Of a stretch of DNA of 64,000 nucleotides, positions 46,355 to 56,546 are shown piece by piece. The notes under the pieces are model-generated. The model saw only the letters and a program-made list of their open reading frames with translations, was not told where the DNA came from and searched no databases. How positions within the stretch are numbered: position 1 is the stretch's first letter; the number at the start of each line of letters is the position of its first letter. The DNA is from Flammeovirga pacifica (GTDB lineage: Bacteria; Bacteroidota; Bacteroidia; Cytophagales; Flammeovirgaceae), in the NCBI RefSeq assembly GCF_000807855.2, contig NZ_JRYR02000001.1, forward strand, positions 3,513,837-3,577,836, read 5' to 3'. The translations under genes were made by a program, and so were the position numbers.

Positions 46355-47976
46355 GATACACAGGTACTAAATATCGCACGATGTATTACAATCGTCCTCA
46401 ACTCATAAATAAGTTTTGTTCAAGACCAAATAAGACAAACATTTGGGGTAGAGGTACTGGTAAATCAACATTAAATGGTGATGATGCTGAATTGAAAGTT
46501 CATGCAATGCCACGTTCAAGAGGTTTCATTGTTGGATCAACATATATGCAACTTCTTACGCTTGAACTTCCACCTATAAAGGCTCAATGGGAGCGTTTAG
46601 GCTATGTCGAAGATGTACATTATTTCATAGGTAAAAAACCACCTCCACAATGGAAACATAAATGGCCAAAAGCATTTCATATGCCTTCGGAATTAAAAAA
46701 TGTGATTTGGTGGTACAATGGGTCTATTATTCAATTAGTTTCTTTTGATCGAAAGGATTCTGCAAGAGGAGGTTCTTTTGATTGGGGATTAGGAATAGAA
46801 GCAGCAATGCTTTCAAAAACAAGATTAGATAATGAATTACTTCCTGCAGTACGTGGTACTGATTATAGTTTTAACAAGCACCCTCTTCATAAATCTATTA
46901 CCTATACTTCATCTATGCCATGGACAAGTTACGGAGATTGGTTGTTTGAAGCAGAAGAAGTTCAAGAACAAGAGGAAAAGGAAATACTTGGAGCTGATTT
47001 ATATAACAGTTGGCTGGAGCTTAAAAACGATCATGGAAATATTTCTCCACTTAGGAAGAAGATTATACGCAAACTCAAAGTTAAAGCATCCGAAAGAACC
47101 ACCTTATATTTAGAGGCCAACGCTTACGATAACATACATATATTGGGTGAAGACTGGATAGATGTACAACGTGCAAGAATGCATAAAGAGTCTTTTGATA
47201 TAGAGATAATGAACATCCGGAAAAAGAAACTTGGAAAGATGTTTTATCCAAAATTCAAAGATCGTTTACATACCTATCAAGACTCGTATGATTATCATCA
47301 TTTAGATGCAGTTGGGGAAGATACCGAACGCCTGATGAATGACTGTAGAAATGATGGCGACTTAATTTCAGGCGTTCACCTCCAAGCTTCATTTGACTTT
47401 AATGGAGGTATATATACTTGTGTGGTTTTTCAAGAAATCAAGTCATTGCACAAAGTGAGATTTTTAAAATCTTTCTTTGTGAAAGAAGAGAAAGGACTTA
47501 ATGATTTAGTGAAAGAAGTAACAGAATATTATTTCCCACATAGAAGGAAATTCCTTGAAGTTTGGGGAGATAGGAATGGTCATTTTGCTTCAAAAATTTC
47601 AATTGCAAGTTATTATGAAGAAGTAGCCAGTACCTTAAAAATGGAAGGTTGGAAGTTTTCAATTAAAGCTCCTGACTTTAATATTCCTCATACAGATCGA
47701 TTTCTATACATCAATAAGATGTTATCATTTGAAGATCCATCTCTTCCTGAAATAGAAATCAATGCAAATAATTGTAAGCCATTTATCATATCAATAAAAA
47801 ATGCACCGTTGAAAAAAGGACATCTTATTGAAAAGGATAAATCAAGTGAAGCTTCAGATGATATTCTCCAGGAATATGCAACACACTTTTCAGACTGTTT
47901 CGACTATGCATTACAACAATACTTCTACAGAAATATAAATAGTTCTATCACTTCCAATTTAAGTATTGGGATTTAA
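46351..47976 (+). CDS. terminase large subunit
   Basis: A 541-residue protein with Walker A at GRGTGKST (about residue 34-41) and an acidic segment after FDWGLGIEAAM as Walker B. A nuclease-like region follows with LQASFDFNGGIYTCVV (Asp) and EVWGDRNGHF. It cuts concatemers and drives DNA into the capsid. It lies far downstream of the capsid genes, unlike most phages where terminase precedes portal and capsid. Confidence 0.88.
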   Translation: MRYTGTKYRTMYYNRPQLINKFCSRPNKTNIWGRGTGKSTLNGDDAELKVHAMPRSRGFIVGSTYMQLLTLELPPIKAQWERLGYVEDVHYFIGKKPPPQWKHKWPKAFHMPSELKNVIWWYNGSIIQLVSFDRKDSARGGSFDWGLGIEAAMLSKTRLDNELLPAVRGTDYSFNKHPLHKSITYTSSMPWTSYGDWLFEAEEVQEQEEKEILGADLYNSWLELKNDHGNISPLRKKIIRKLKVKASERTTLYLEANAYDNIHILGEDWIDVQRARMHKESFDIEIMNIRKKKLGKMFYPKFKDRLHTYQDSYDYHHLDAVGEDTERLMNDCRNDGDLISGVHLQASFDFNGGIYTCVVFQEIKSLHKVRFLKSFFVKEEKGLNDLVKEVTEYYFPHRRKFLEVWGDRNGHFASKISIASYYEEVASTLKMEGWKFSIKAPDFNIPHTDRFLYINKMLSFEDPSLPEIEINANNCKPFIISIKNAPLKKGHLIEKDKSSEASDDILQEYATHFSDCFDYALQQYFYRNINSSITSNLSIGI

Positions 47977-47989
47977 ACCAAATCAGAAA

Positions 47990-48247
47990 ATGGCAATTAA
48001 AAAAGGAGCAGGTAAATTAAAAACGAAAGCATTTTTCACAAGAAAAAGAGCTGCCTTAATGGTAGTAATTACAGCAGTTGCAGGTGTCTTCATTCAAAAT
48101 GAAATGGCAAAAAATGTTGTCGTTACTGGAGTAGAAAAAGCTTATCCATTGACGATGGATCCGGACACTGCTATTGACCGTAAAGGTGATACAGTAATGG
48201 TAGACCAAAATGGTGTAATTACCAAGAAACCACTGATAGCAAAGTAA
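47990..48247 (+). CDS. small membrane protein
   Basis: The frame extends upstream to a TTG inside the terminase gene, but ATG 47990 is preferred (85 residues). One membrane segment lies at about residues 20-38 (RAALMVVITAVAGVFIQN). The C-terminus is soluble. It could be a holin or minor virion protein. Confidence 0.55.
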   Translation: MAIKKGAGKLKTKAFFTRKRAALMVVITAVAGVFIQNEMAKNVVVTGVEKAYPLTMDPDTAIDRKGDTVMVDQNGVITKKPLIAK

Positions 48248-48248
48248 A

Positions 48249-48938
48249 ATGCAAGAGTTAAAAAACTTTTTAGCCTTATCGCCTTTCCTTCAAAAATTTG
48301 GGGAGGCGGTAAAGCTCTTCGAACAACATAGTAATAATACTATTAAAGTGAAGTATTTTAAATCAAGTACTTCTAAAGTAATGCCTGAACTTCTTAAAGA
48401 GCTTCAAGAGTTATCAAGTGATGAGGTTGAAATAACTCCTGTAGAAGAATTGCCAACAAAAGAAGAGAAGCAGAAGGAAGTCTATACAGTAATCAAATCA
48501 TTCCAGGAATATCCTGAAGAGCTTCAAAAAGTAGTTGCTTATAAGGATGAGAAGTACAGAGAGCTTCAAAAGGTAAGGAATGGATTACTGGAGTGTGCAA
48601 CAGTTGAAAAGAGAGCTGAAGCTATTGACGAAGTGAAAGCATTATTTGAAGTGAATGCTGAACTATGGAAAGAAGTAGATCACTATGTTGATCATGGTAA
48701 GTTTCAAGATAAAAACCCTATCGAAGTTGAGACAAAGAAGGAAGGTGAGACAGCTCTAGAAATGCAGAGAAAACTAAATAATATTCGTTCCTCTCTTTCA
48801 AAATCCAAAAAGAGGTTAGAAGGAATAAAAGCAAAATATGGAGAAGAATCTCCTAAATATTTATCAGCTGTTTCCAAACAAGAAAAACTAATTGCAATAA
48901 AAGAAGACCTTGAACAACGATTGAAATCATTGATCTAA
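48249..48938 (+). CDS. coiled-coil prophage protein
   Basis: A 229-residue Lys/Glu-rich helical protein with a predicted coiled coil in the C-terminal half (ALEMQRKLNNIRSSLSKSKKR). No domain is recognised. It lies immediately before the fibre gene. Confidence 0.55.
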   Translation: MQELKNFLALSPFLQKFGEAVKLFEQHSNNTIKVKYFKSSTSKVMPELLKELQELSSDEVEITPVEELPTKEEKQKEVYTVIKSFQEYPEELQKVVAYKDEKYRELQKVRNGLLECATVEKRAEAIDEVKALFEVNAELWKEVDHYVDHGKFQDKNPIEVETKKEGETALEMQRKLNNIRSSLSKSKKRLEGIKAKYGEESPKYLSAVSKQEKLIAIKEDLEQRLKSLI

Positions 48939-48939
48939 A

Positions 48940-51450
48940 ATGGCAGAATTAAGCAACATATATAGAGATCCTTTAAGCCCCAATATGGGCGGTTTATATC
49001 ATTCTATTCGTTTGATTCCTACAGATGATATTGAATATTATCCAGTAGTAGTTGATGGTTTTGTTGAGTTTGCCATCATACCCAAAGAAGGGAAAACGAT
49101 TACAAAATGGGATATAACAAGAGATAGTGGTGAAGTGAGCTGTAAACTTAGCGGTCCTGAAGGTGGTCGTTTTTGGAGAAATACACTTTCTTTTTCAATG
49201 CCACGTTCAAGTGCAATCACACAGCTTGAAGGTGTAGACTTAGTTGCTATAGCCAAAGACCGCAATGGTCAGAGCAGATTAATCGGTACAATGGACCGTC
49301 CTGCAAAGCTTTTGAAAATGGAGAGTAGAAGTGGAAAAAAAGCAGTGGAAGGAGGAAAGTATACTTTTGAAATTTCAGCAATCAATGATGAAGAAGCATG
49401 GATCTATGGTGATAAAGAATTTCCTATTCCACTTTTTGCTTTTAAAAGTCAGAAAATCGGAACTATCAATATCTCAGTTACGGGTGGAAGTGGATGGTAC
49501 TTTACAACAGCAACAGGTGAAGAGATATGGAATACTAATGTATTATCATGGCAAAGAAATGAAGCTGACACTGATACTATCTACCTGTACAATAGCAATG
49601 GCTTAGATCTAAGTGCTATAACCACTCTCACAGCAAGTAATAATATTCACTTTGGTGATTATGACTTCAGTGAATTCACAAACTTAAAAACATTCAATTG
49701 GGCAGGTAACGGACAAGATTCTGTTATTCTTCCTGATAATAGATTTAAGCTAGAAGGAGATACAATTGATGTTACGAATTCATTTTTTACAGGTGCTCAA
49801 TTTGGTGCTTTACTTGCTGAAATTAGAAGAGTATCAGATACTCAATCTGTAGTGAATAGAAGTCTTAAAGTTGGTACAATTGAAGATCCAACTCTCATTG
49901 AAGTAGGTTCTGTATATTATGATGACTATGTATACCTTCAGTCAATTGGATGGAGTATTAATGTTGTAAGTAATAAGTTGCTTACTGCTACTATTGGAGC
50001 AAATGGTTTTATTGCTCCAGGAGGAACAATATCTAATGAAGGGCAATTGATGTTTAGAGTGAATGGAGAAATTGCTTCTAATGTTGGCAGTAGTGGTGAG
50101 GTTATTGAGTTTGAGGTTAGGAATGGTGATTTGTTGGAGTGTTGGTATAGTAATAATAGTGGAGACTTGGATGGGTTGAGTGAGATTATTTGTAATGATT
50201 GTAGAGTACAGTATTTTTATTTTGATAGAATATTAAATGAAAGTACTATTACTTTATTTGCACAAAGAAATAACTATAAAACGCAAGCGATAAACTTTCT
50301 AAAATCATACTTAGATTTAGATACAAATAACGGAGATGATTACACAAGCTTAATGAGTGTTAATATTAATAGTTTGCAAGTTGGCGATTTGTATTCTGAT
50401 GATGATTATAATACAGAAATAGTAAATTACACACATGCAAATAGGTTGATTTGTTATAATTTTCTCGCTGAAAAAGATACTAATTACAACGGAAATTATA
50501 ATGAAGAGGGTACTTATATTATACCTTATTTAAGTAGTTCAGATTCCGTGGCATTAGATAATCAATCTATTAAAGGTTACGTAAAATCATTTATTAAAGA
50601 AATAAAAACTTTTAGATGTAGAAATAATCCTAATGTTACATATTATAAATACTTTAATGATTTTGAAATAACGTCTTACGGATCGCCCGAAGGATTAAAT
50701 CTACTTAATAACGGTAATTTAGATTCAATACAAGATAATTCGCTTATTAATATAGTTTCTAGAAGAGTTATAAGTTATTCAGGATGCAACACTTTAGAGG
50801 TTGTAAAGTTTAAGACAATAACAACGGATAGGATATATTTTTTACCATATTCTCTTAAAAGAATTGAAGCTGAATATATATCAAGTTATTCGGGTGCATT
50901 TAAAGTCGATCCAATAAACAGTAATATTCAAAATTTAGAATATATACCACCTTTTAAGGGTAATTTTAATGATTTTTTATTTACAGCTAGTCAAACGGCT
51001 ATTAAAGAATTTAATTTTAGTGAAGCTAATTTTACTGGTTCATTTACTATGATAAACGGAGTATCTACAAGTTTTACTAATTTTATAGGTTTTATTAGTG
51101 GTAACGTTACGTATTTTAGGTTTACATTAAGAAACTCTTTAGCTACAATATTTGACCATTCTAATGTAGTAATAAACGGAGAGTCTTCAATTGTTCATAT
51201 GGAATCAATCAACCTATTAACAGTTAAAGTTCCAATAGGCACTATTGATAACTCTAACATGAATCCAACCCTTAATGTAATTGATTTAAATAATTGTCCG
51301 TTATTAACGGATCAAAATTGGGAGAATACACTATTTATAAATGTAAATATAAATTTACTTAATTGTCCTAATTGTTCAAATATTAGAGTTAAAACAGGCA
51401 GTACAATTACATTGATTGAAAATCAAGGAACAACAATAACATACGTATAA
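48940..51450 (+). CDS. mosaic tail fibre with tube-like N-terminus and LRR-like C-terminus
   Basis: An 836-residue protein. The first about 155 residues share IAKDRNGQ..LIGT.D.PA with the tube-like protein at 41591. The middle has a beta-rich domain (about 330-430). The C-terminal part (about 580-836) has irregular LRR-like steps such as LKRIEAEYI, NLEYIPPF, IKEFNFSEANF and VIDLNNCPLLTD. Codon use changes along the gene: the last about 1.2 kb is much richer in A/T and Asn, and a G/T-biased patch lies at 50040-50210. It probably recognises the host surface. Confidence 0.7.
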   Translation: MAELSNIYRDPLSPNMGGLYHSIRLIPTDDIEYYPVVVDGFVEFAIIPKEGKTITKWDITRDSGEVSCKLSGPEGGRFWRNTLSFSMPRSSAITQLEGVDLVAIAKDRNGQSRLIGTMDRPAKLLKMESRSGKKAVEGGKYTFEISAINDEEAWIYGDKEFPIPLFAFKSQKIGTINISVTGGSGWYFTTATGEEIWNTNVLSWQRNEADTDTIYLYNSNGLDLSAITTLTASNNIHFGDYDFSEFTNLKTFNWAGNGQDSVILPDNRFKLEGDTIDVTNSFFTGAQFGALLAEIRRVSDTQSVVNRSLKVGTIEDPTLIEVGSVYYDDYVYLQSIGWSINVVSNKLLTATIGANGFIAPGGTISNEGQLMFRVNGEIASNVGSSGEVIEFEVRNGDLLECWYSNNSGDLDGLSEIICNDCRVQYFYFDRILNESTITLFAQRNNYKTQAINFLKSYLDLDTNNGDDYTSLMSVNINSLQVGDLYSDDDYNTEIVNYTHANRLICYNFLAEKDTNYNGNYNEEGTYIIPYLSSSDSVALDNQSIKGYVKSFIKEIKTFRCRNNPNVTYYKYFNDFEITSYGSPEGLNLLNNGNLDSIQDNSLINIVSRRVISYSGCNTLEVVKFKTITTDRIYFLPYSLKRIEAEYISSYSGAFKVDPINSNIQNLEYIPPFKGNFNDFLFTASQTAIKEFNFSEANFTGSFTMINGVSTSFTNFIGFISGNVTYFRFTLRNSLATIFDHSNVVINGESSIVHMESINLLTVKVPIGTIDNSNMNPTLNVIDLNNCPLLTDQNWENTLFINVNINLLNCPNCSNIRVKTGSTITLIENQGTTITYV

Positions 51451-51767
51451 TGACAGATAAATTAAACACCATAATAGCTTCAGAACCACAAATAACCACT
51501 GAAGCACAACGTATTTCAAAAGCAAAAGAAATCCTTTGCGTAAAAGAATGCCTATCAAGAGTTCAAGCACTCACAAATGATAATTCAGTGAAATCTTACA
51601 GCATTGAAAAGAATAATAATCAAATCACTATGATAGTGTATTTTGATGATAGCACAAAAGAGACTGTCACTTCAGATCTGTTAGATAAAACTATCATCAA
51701 TCAATGCATTCAGAATGACTTTGCTCTTATTGAAGCAGATATTGACCAACAAATTGAAGTATTATGA
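51450..51767 (+). CDS. small protein after the fibre, possible chaperone
   Basis: A 105-residue protein whose ATG overlaps the end of the fibre gene. It has no known domain. Genes in this place often encode fibre assembly proteins, but that is inference only. Confidence 0.5.
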   Translation: MTDKLNTIIASEPQITTEAQRISKAKEILCVKECLSRVQALTNDNSVKSYSIEKNNNQITMIVYFDDSTKETVTSDLLDKTIINQCIQNDFALIEADIDQQIEVL

Positions 51768-52087
51768 TCAATCTTAAACACGCATTAATTCAGCTCCAAA
51801 CTCCAAATGAACAAGGAGAAGGTAAAGAGTTCTCATTGTCTTTTACACCTATCTCAGGAAATCGAAAAGGAAAGGTATTGCATATTCGTAAGGCGATAAT
51901 GAGAAAGTTATCAAAAGAGAAAGCTCAAGAGGCAATTGTCAATGCTCATAAGCCGAAAAAAAAGTATGATCCAAAGAGTCATAACATCAATATACAAGTC
52001 ATAGAAAGTGATGATTTTCCGGAAGGGGTTATCACAGTAAAAGACTGGAGTATTTTAGAATTAAATGACCTTAAAACTATAATATAA
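51764..52087 (+). CDS. hypothetical virion-module protein
   Basis: A 107-residue basic protein with no recognised domain. It overlaps the preceding gene by 4 bases and precedes the portal gene. Confidence 0.55.
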   Translation: MINLKHALIQLQTPNEQGEGKEFSLSFTPISGNRKGKVLHIRKAIMRKLSKEKAQEAIVNAHKPKKKYDPKSHNINIQVIESDDFPEGVITVKDWSILELNDLKTII

Positions 52088-52088
52088 A

Positions 52089-53414
52089 ATGAAGCTCTCA
52101 CATGGATTTGTAGGAAGTACGAAGATGAGTACTTCTTATACTGACGATCAAAAGAAGTTTTTACGAAAACAGAAATCATCGAAAAAAAACACAACGAAGC
52201 ATGTACCTTATGGTGATGCTGATGATTTACCGAACCATCTTATTGAATTAGTAGGAAGGTCTAGTATTATGCCAGGTCTATCTGAGTTTTGGGAAGGAGT
52301 ATGGCTTGGTGATGGATTCAAGACTTATCAAAAGATTGTTGAAAATGGTAAGATCAAAACAGTTGAATTTTTTGATCAAGAACTTCAAGATTGGTTAGAT
52401 TCCTCAAGAGCTGAAGAAGTGATTCTAGATTTATTACCTGATTTTTGGGCAACTGGAAACGCTTATTGCCAATTGGTTTTTACAAAAGGAAATAAGGTTG
52501 ACTTCTTTTTTCATAACGAAGTAGTAGACTGTAGAGTGACAGAAAAAGACAAAGATGGACTTTCGAAATATATTGTTATTGATTCATGCTTTGATACTGC
52601 TAATACAGAAGTGAGTGAGGAGACACATAGACAGGAAGTAGCGAATATCAAAACGAACGAGAAGAAAGCGATACAAGATAAAAGAGGCGTATTTCACATC
52701 TTTAGAAAGAAAGCTGGAAAAAGATATTATGGTCTTCCTGTTTGGTGGTCAGAGGAGACAGAAAAAGCATTAAATGTCAGTCATTCAATGTTTACTTTCA
52801 AAGATGAAAACCTCGAAAATAGCATCAATGCAAAATACCATATTGAGCTATTTAATGATTATTTTAAGGAGAAGTACGGAGCCGAAAAAACGGAAGAAGA
52901 AATCAAAGAAATCAAACATCAATTGGTGAAAGATGTACATAGCAATATAACCAATCCTGAAAATGCTGGTAAAACGTTGTGGACAGATTTTACCATCGAT
53001 AAAAGAACAGGTGAAAAGATTTCAGCCATCAAAATTTCTCTTATTCCAAATGACTTGAAAGATGATGCTTATTCTAAAGCAATTGATCAGATTTCAGGAG
53101 TATTGGCAATGACTACGAATACTAATCCAGGATTAGCAGATTTGATTGTTGGAGGAAAGTTAGGAGGTGATACAGGTTCAGCTGTACGAGAGTCTTACAA
53201 TGTAACAGGTAAGACGAAAACGAAGATCAACAGATCATTATTATTAAAACCATTCAACTGGGCGATAAAACATAATTTCCCTCATTTGAAAAATGTATAC
53301 ATTGATTTTGCAAGCTTTCAATTAACCACAACTGATAAAGTAAAATCAGGAGTACAAGACACTTCACCAAATAAAACAGAAGACCAAAATGCAACTACTA
53401 ATAACGGAGAGTAA
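52089..53414 (+). CDS. portal protein (probable)
   Basis: A 441-residue protein with the layout of phage portal proteins. LIELVGRSSIMPGLSEFWEGVWLGDG lies near the N-terminus. A membrane-free core follows with VFHIFRKKAGKRYYGLPVWWS. The C-terminal region has LAMTTNTNPGLADLIVGGKLGGDTGSA. The portal forms the dodecameric channel for DNA. It follows the terminase but is separated from it by the fibre block, and it overlaps the next gene by 26 bases. Confidence 0.78.
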   Translation: MKLSHGFVGSTKMSTSYTDDQKKFLRKQKSSKKNTTKHVPYGDADDLPNHLIELVGRSSIMPGLSEFWEGVWLGDGFKTYQKIVENGKIKTVEFFDQELQDWLDSSRAEEVILDLLPDFWATGNAYCQLVFTKGNKVDFFFHNEVVDCRVTEKDKDGLSKYIVIDSCFDTANTEVSEETHRQEVANIKTNEKKAIQDKRGVFHIFRKKAGKRYYGLPVWWSEETEKALNVSHSMFTFKDENLENSINAKYHIELFNDYFKEKYGAEKTEEEIKEIKHQLVKDVHSNITNPENAGKTLWTDFTIDKRTGEKISAIKISLIPNDLKDDAYSKAIDQISGVLAMTTNTNPGLADLIVGGKLGGDTGSAVRESYNVTGKTKTKINRSLLLKPFNWAIKHNFPHLKNVYIDFASFQLTTTDKVKSGVQDTSPNKTEDQNATTNNGE

Positions 53415-54279
53415 CTTTGCGGAGTATATCGATATTGATGAAGATTTCGATTATAATACTCTTAAGCGTTTCATCAAAAAAGGAACTATTGAATTTCTTT
53501 TAGATCAAACATTTGGTATTGGTCAAGAACTGTATGATCATTTAGTTGGTTTAGTTGCTCCTTCAGAAAAAGAGACTACGCTTATTGATTATCTATGTAC
53601 CTGTTTAGGTGATTATACACTGTCAATTTTTGTTAGAAAACATGCAGTAGATATTTCAGCTGGAGGAGTAACAGTCAATAAATCAGAACACGTACTTCCA
53701 GCTTCTGATGCAAAGATTGATGCACTTGCAAAAGAATATGAAAGTGGAGCTTTTACTTTTCTTGAAAAAGCATTTGAATTCCTGGAGCACAATCAAGATG
53801 ATTTTGAAGTATGGAAAAATTCGAATGCTTACACAACGAAGTATGATATTTTGGTAAGCTCAGTTATTGAGTTAAGAGCAATGTTACCAAAACTCAATAC
53901 TCGTATAATGTATATGAAATTGAGAGGTTATTTGAATGGAGCTGAATCAAGTCTGTTTAGAACAGAACTAGGTAGTATGCTTGATATTATCAAAGTTCAA
54001 AAAAGAGATAATTCTTTAACAGCTGAAAATGAGAAAATACTTCTTCCTTTACAAAGAGCAATTACTTACAAAGCCTATTCAGTGTATTGTGCTGTGGAAG
54101 GTGATATTGAAAAAGCGAATCAACTTTTAGAAGGTGTAGAACCTTCAGTAATAGAAGTTTTGGATCAGATTAAAAATAACCCTGATTTATATCCTGAATA
54201 CCCTCATCATCCTGAATTTTTTGATAGAAAAATAGGGAATGATGATGAAAACTATCCTTCACAATTTGTCACATTCTAA
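53389..54279 (+). CDS. head-tail connector-like protein
   Basis: A 296-residue helical protein. Its place after the portal and its length recall DUF6712-type phage proteins of Bacteroidetes, but this is from memory. It begins inside the portal gene. Confidence 0.5.
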   Translation: MQLLITESNFAEYIDIDEDFDYNTLKRFIKKGTIEFLLDQTFGIGQELYDHLVGLVAPSEKETTLIDYLCTCLGDYTLSIFVRKHAVDISAGGVTVNKSEHVLPASDAKIDALAKEYESGAFTFLEKAFEFLEHNQDDFEVWKNSNAYTTKYDILVSSVIELRAMLPKLNTRIMYMKLRGYLNGAESSLFRTELGSMLDIIKVQKRDNSLTAENEKILLPLQRAITYKAYSVYCAVEGDIEKANQLLEGVEPSVIEVLDQIKNNPDLYPEYPHHPEFFDRKIGNDDENYPSQFVTF

Positions 54280-55061
54280 TGAAAGAGATCAAACTACACT
54301 ACTATATTCAGCGAGAAAAGAAAGAGGTAAAAACCATTGCTGCAAAGATTCCGGAAAATTGGGATGAATGCTCTTCAGGTCAATTAGATTTCTTATTGGG
54401 GTTTAGAAGAAAGTATCAAGGTAATGAAGGGAAGATAAGAGTAGTGAAGTACCTTTTTAACCTTAAAAAAATACAGCTACAGTTTATTCCTTCAGATATT
54501 TTAGTATTACTACAAGAACAAATAGAGTGGGTATACAAGGATAAGAAAGTGTACTATAATAGGTATGAAAAAGCTCATGGTTTGTTTGGTCCAGGAGAGT
54601 CACTAAGTAATATCTCTCTTATCCAGTTTGTTCATGCAGGAAATTATATTGAAGCCTATTTGAAGGATCAAAACTACCTCAACCTTTGCAGAGCTGTAGC
54701 ATGTTTGTGGCTTGAAAAAGGGAAGAAGTATAACCTTGGAGACACTGAAGAAAGAGTTGTGAAAATCAAGAATAAATGGACACCTACTCAAGTAGAAATG
54801 TCTGTCATGTATTTCGCTACTATGAAGGATGCTTTCATCAATAAAATCTACTATGATGTATTTCATGGTGATGGAGAAAGTTCTGAAGAATCAAATACAG
54901 ATCCATGGTTTTCAATGATGCATGGCCTTGCTACACATGGAAGCTTAGGAACCTTGGAGCAGGTGCAAAATGAGAATATTCATAATGCTTTGATGACTTG
55001 GCAAGAGATTATCAAAAGCAATAAACAATTACAGAAAAATGCAGACACTACAACAGTTTAG
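54279..55061 (+). CDS. hypothetical virion-module protein
   Basis: A 260-residue protein with no recognised domain. Its start overlaps the previous stop by one base. A helical middle and a Thr-rich end are visible. Confidence 0.55.
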   Translation: MKEIKLHYYIQREKKEVKTIAAKIPENWDECSSGQLDFLLGFRRKYQGNEGKIRVVKYLFNLKKIQLQFIPSDILVLLQEQIEWVYKDKKVYYNRYEKAHGLFGPGESLSNISLIQFVHAGNYIEAYLKDQNYLNLCRAVACLWLEKGKKYNLGDTEERVVKIKNKWTPTQVEMSVMYFATMKDAFINKIYYDVFHGDGESSEESNTDPWFSMMHGLATHGSLGTLEQVQNENIHNALMTWQEIIKSNKQLQKNADTTTV

Positions 55062-55536
55062 AACGTACTTTAATACGTTCTTAAAACACCCCGAAATTAA
55101 TGCCGTTTTTGTAGGAAGTATTGATGGTTTCTTAGATAAAATTGAAACTATTTCTCGTAAAAATTGCCCTCTTCTTTTCGTAAACTATCCATACCGACAA
55201 GGTATTGAAATGAATACTGCAGAAAGTGAACATGAGAATTTGAGTATTACAATAGGTCTCTACAATACGCCATTGATGAACAAGAAATCTGATGAAACAA
55301 AATTCAATGAAATATTTGAACAGCTTCACCCGGTTATTTCTGATGTGAAAGCAAAGATCAGACATGATTTTCAAGAGGAAGAAGAGCTTTTTGAAGTTGG
55401 TCATTGGATGAGCAAAAAAATAAAAGGTCCAAATGAAAGCTATCCAATTACAAAAAAGCGAATGGTTGGCTGGAGCTTGGAAATTGAACTAGGTTTTGAA
55501 GAAAGACACCCATATAATTCAACGTTATGGCAATAA
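55039..55536 (+). CDS. hypothetical virion-module protein
   Basis: A 165-residue protein that overlaps the previous gene by 23 bases. It could be a tail-completion protein by size and place only. Confidence 0.5.
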   Translation: MQTLQQFRTYFNTFLKHPEINAVFVGSIDGFLDKIETISRKNCPLLFVNYPYRQGIEMNTAESEHENLSITIGLYNTPLMNKKSDETKFNEIFEQLHPVISDVKAKIRHDFQEEEELFEVGHWMSKKIKGPNESYPITKKRMVGWSLEIELGFEERHPYNSTLWQ

Positions 55537-56546
55537 GCATATCAGTAACATCAACAATACTTACAAAAAGTAGAAGTGGTACAGTAAACGTCAATACAGA
55601 TTTAAATGAGCGAAAAGGTGTGAAAATTGATACAGATAAGTCCAATTGGAATACGCCTAATTATGCTGAAGGTATTGAATTTTCAAAAGTAGGAGCAGGT
55701 TCAATTTCCATCTTTATACCTGAAATAGCAGACTCATTTCTTGAACTTCCTTATCCAGCTGATAACAATGTTAGTTATGAACTATCAACTGTTTATGCTA
55801 CAATGCCTTTTAGAGCTTTTTCAGATGGAGGTGAAACACTTGACTCAGATATGTTTATAGTCAAAGCAGGTTCAAAAGATAATAGTGTTTCAAGTTCCCA
55901 CATCAATGGTATTTTACAAGGTGATGGTTATAGAGTTAAAGCGAGTAAATCTACTCGATTATGTTTCTCAGCAAAAAAGACAGCTAATGCAGATTTGACT
56001 GTTACAGCAACCGCTTATTATAGTGATGGTGGTAGTAGCTCAAAGAGTCTTTTCACAATATCAGGAAGTGATAATCTCATTGTAAATTTTGCAGGAGGTT
56101 TTGATCAAATAGGTTTATCAGATACGAATAATAATGCTGTTTTTTATACTATTAGTATTGGGAATGATATTCATTACATAGACTTAAAAGAAGGTTTCGA
56201 ACAAACATTTACCTTTTTCAATAAGTTTGGAGGTTTCTCAAATATCGTTTGCTATGGTATTTACCAAGATGAATTCAAAACAACAAAAGAAGTAGCTGTA
56301 GTTGATGAAGGTTATACTCAAATAATAGAGAAGTTTAATATTCACACCAAAAAACATAGAACCTTATCTACAGGCTATGGAGTGAATTGGGAAGTAGTAC
56401 ATGACTTTCTTCAGTCAGAAGCTATATATACATTTATTGAAGATACCTGGAGGAAAGTAATAATAGATGCTGATTCAGTGAAAGGAGAAGAGCAATATAA
56501 TCCTGGTAACTTTACTTTTAAATATTATGACAATGTACAAGCTTGA
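55527..56546 (+). CDS. putative tail or baseplate protein
   Basis: A 339-residue beta-rich protein (many Ser, Thr, Gly alternations) with no recognised family. It overlaps both neighbours by 10-20 bases, so it is part of the late operon. Confidence 0.5.
   Translation: MAISISVTSTILTKSRSGTVNVNTDLNERKGVKIDTDKSNWNTPNYAEGIEFSKVGAGSISIFIPEIADSFLELPYPADNNVSYELSTVYATMPFRAFSDGGETLDSDMFIVKAGSKDNSVSSSHINGILQGDGYRVKASKSTRLCFSAKKTANADLTVTATAYYSDGGSSSKSLFTISGSDNLIVNFAGGFDQIGLSDTNNNAVFYTISIGNDIHYIDLKEGFEQTFTFFNKFGGFSNIVCYGIYQDEFKTTKEVAVVDEGYTQIIEKFNIHTKKHRTLSTGYGVNWEVVHDFLQSEAIYTFIEDTWRKVIIDADSVKGEEQYNPGNFTFKYYDNVQA

Noticed and set aside
48940-51450. Diversity-generating retroelement acting on the fibre
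   Set aside because: No reverse transcriptase or template repeat is in the window; the composition shift is better explained by module exchange.
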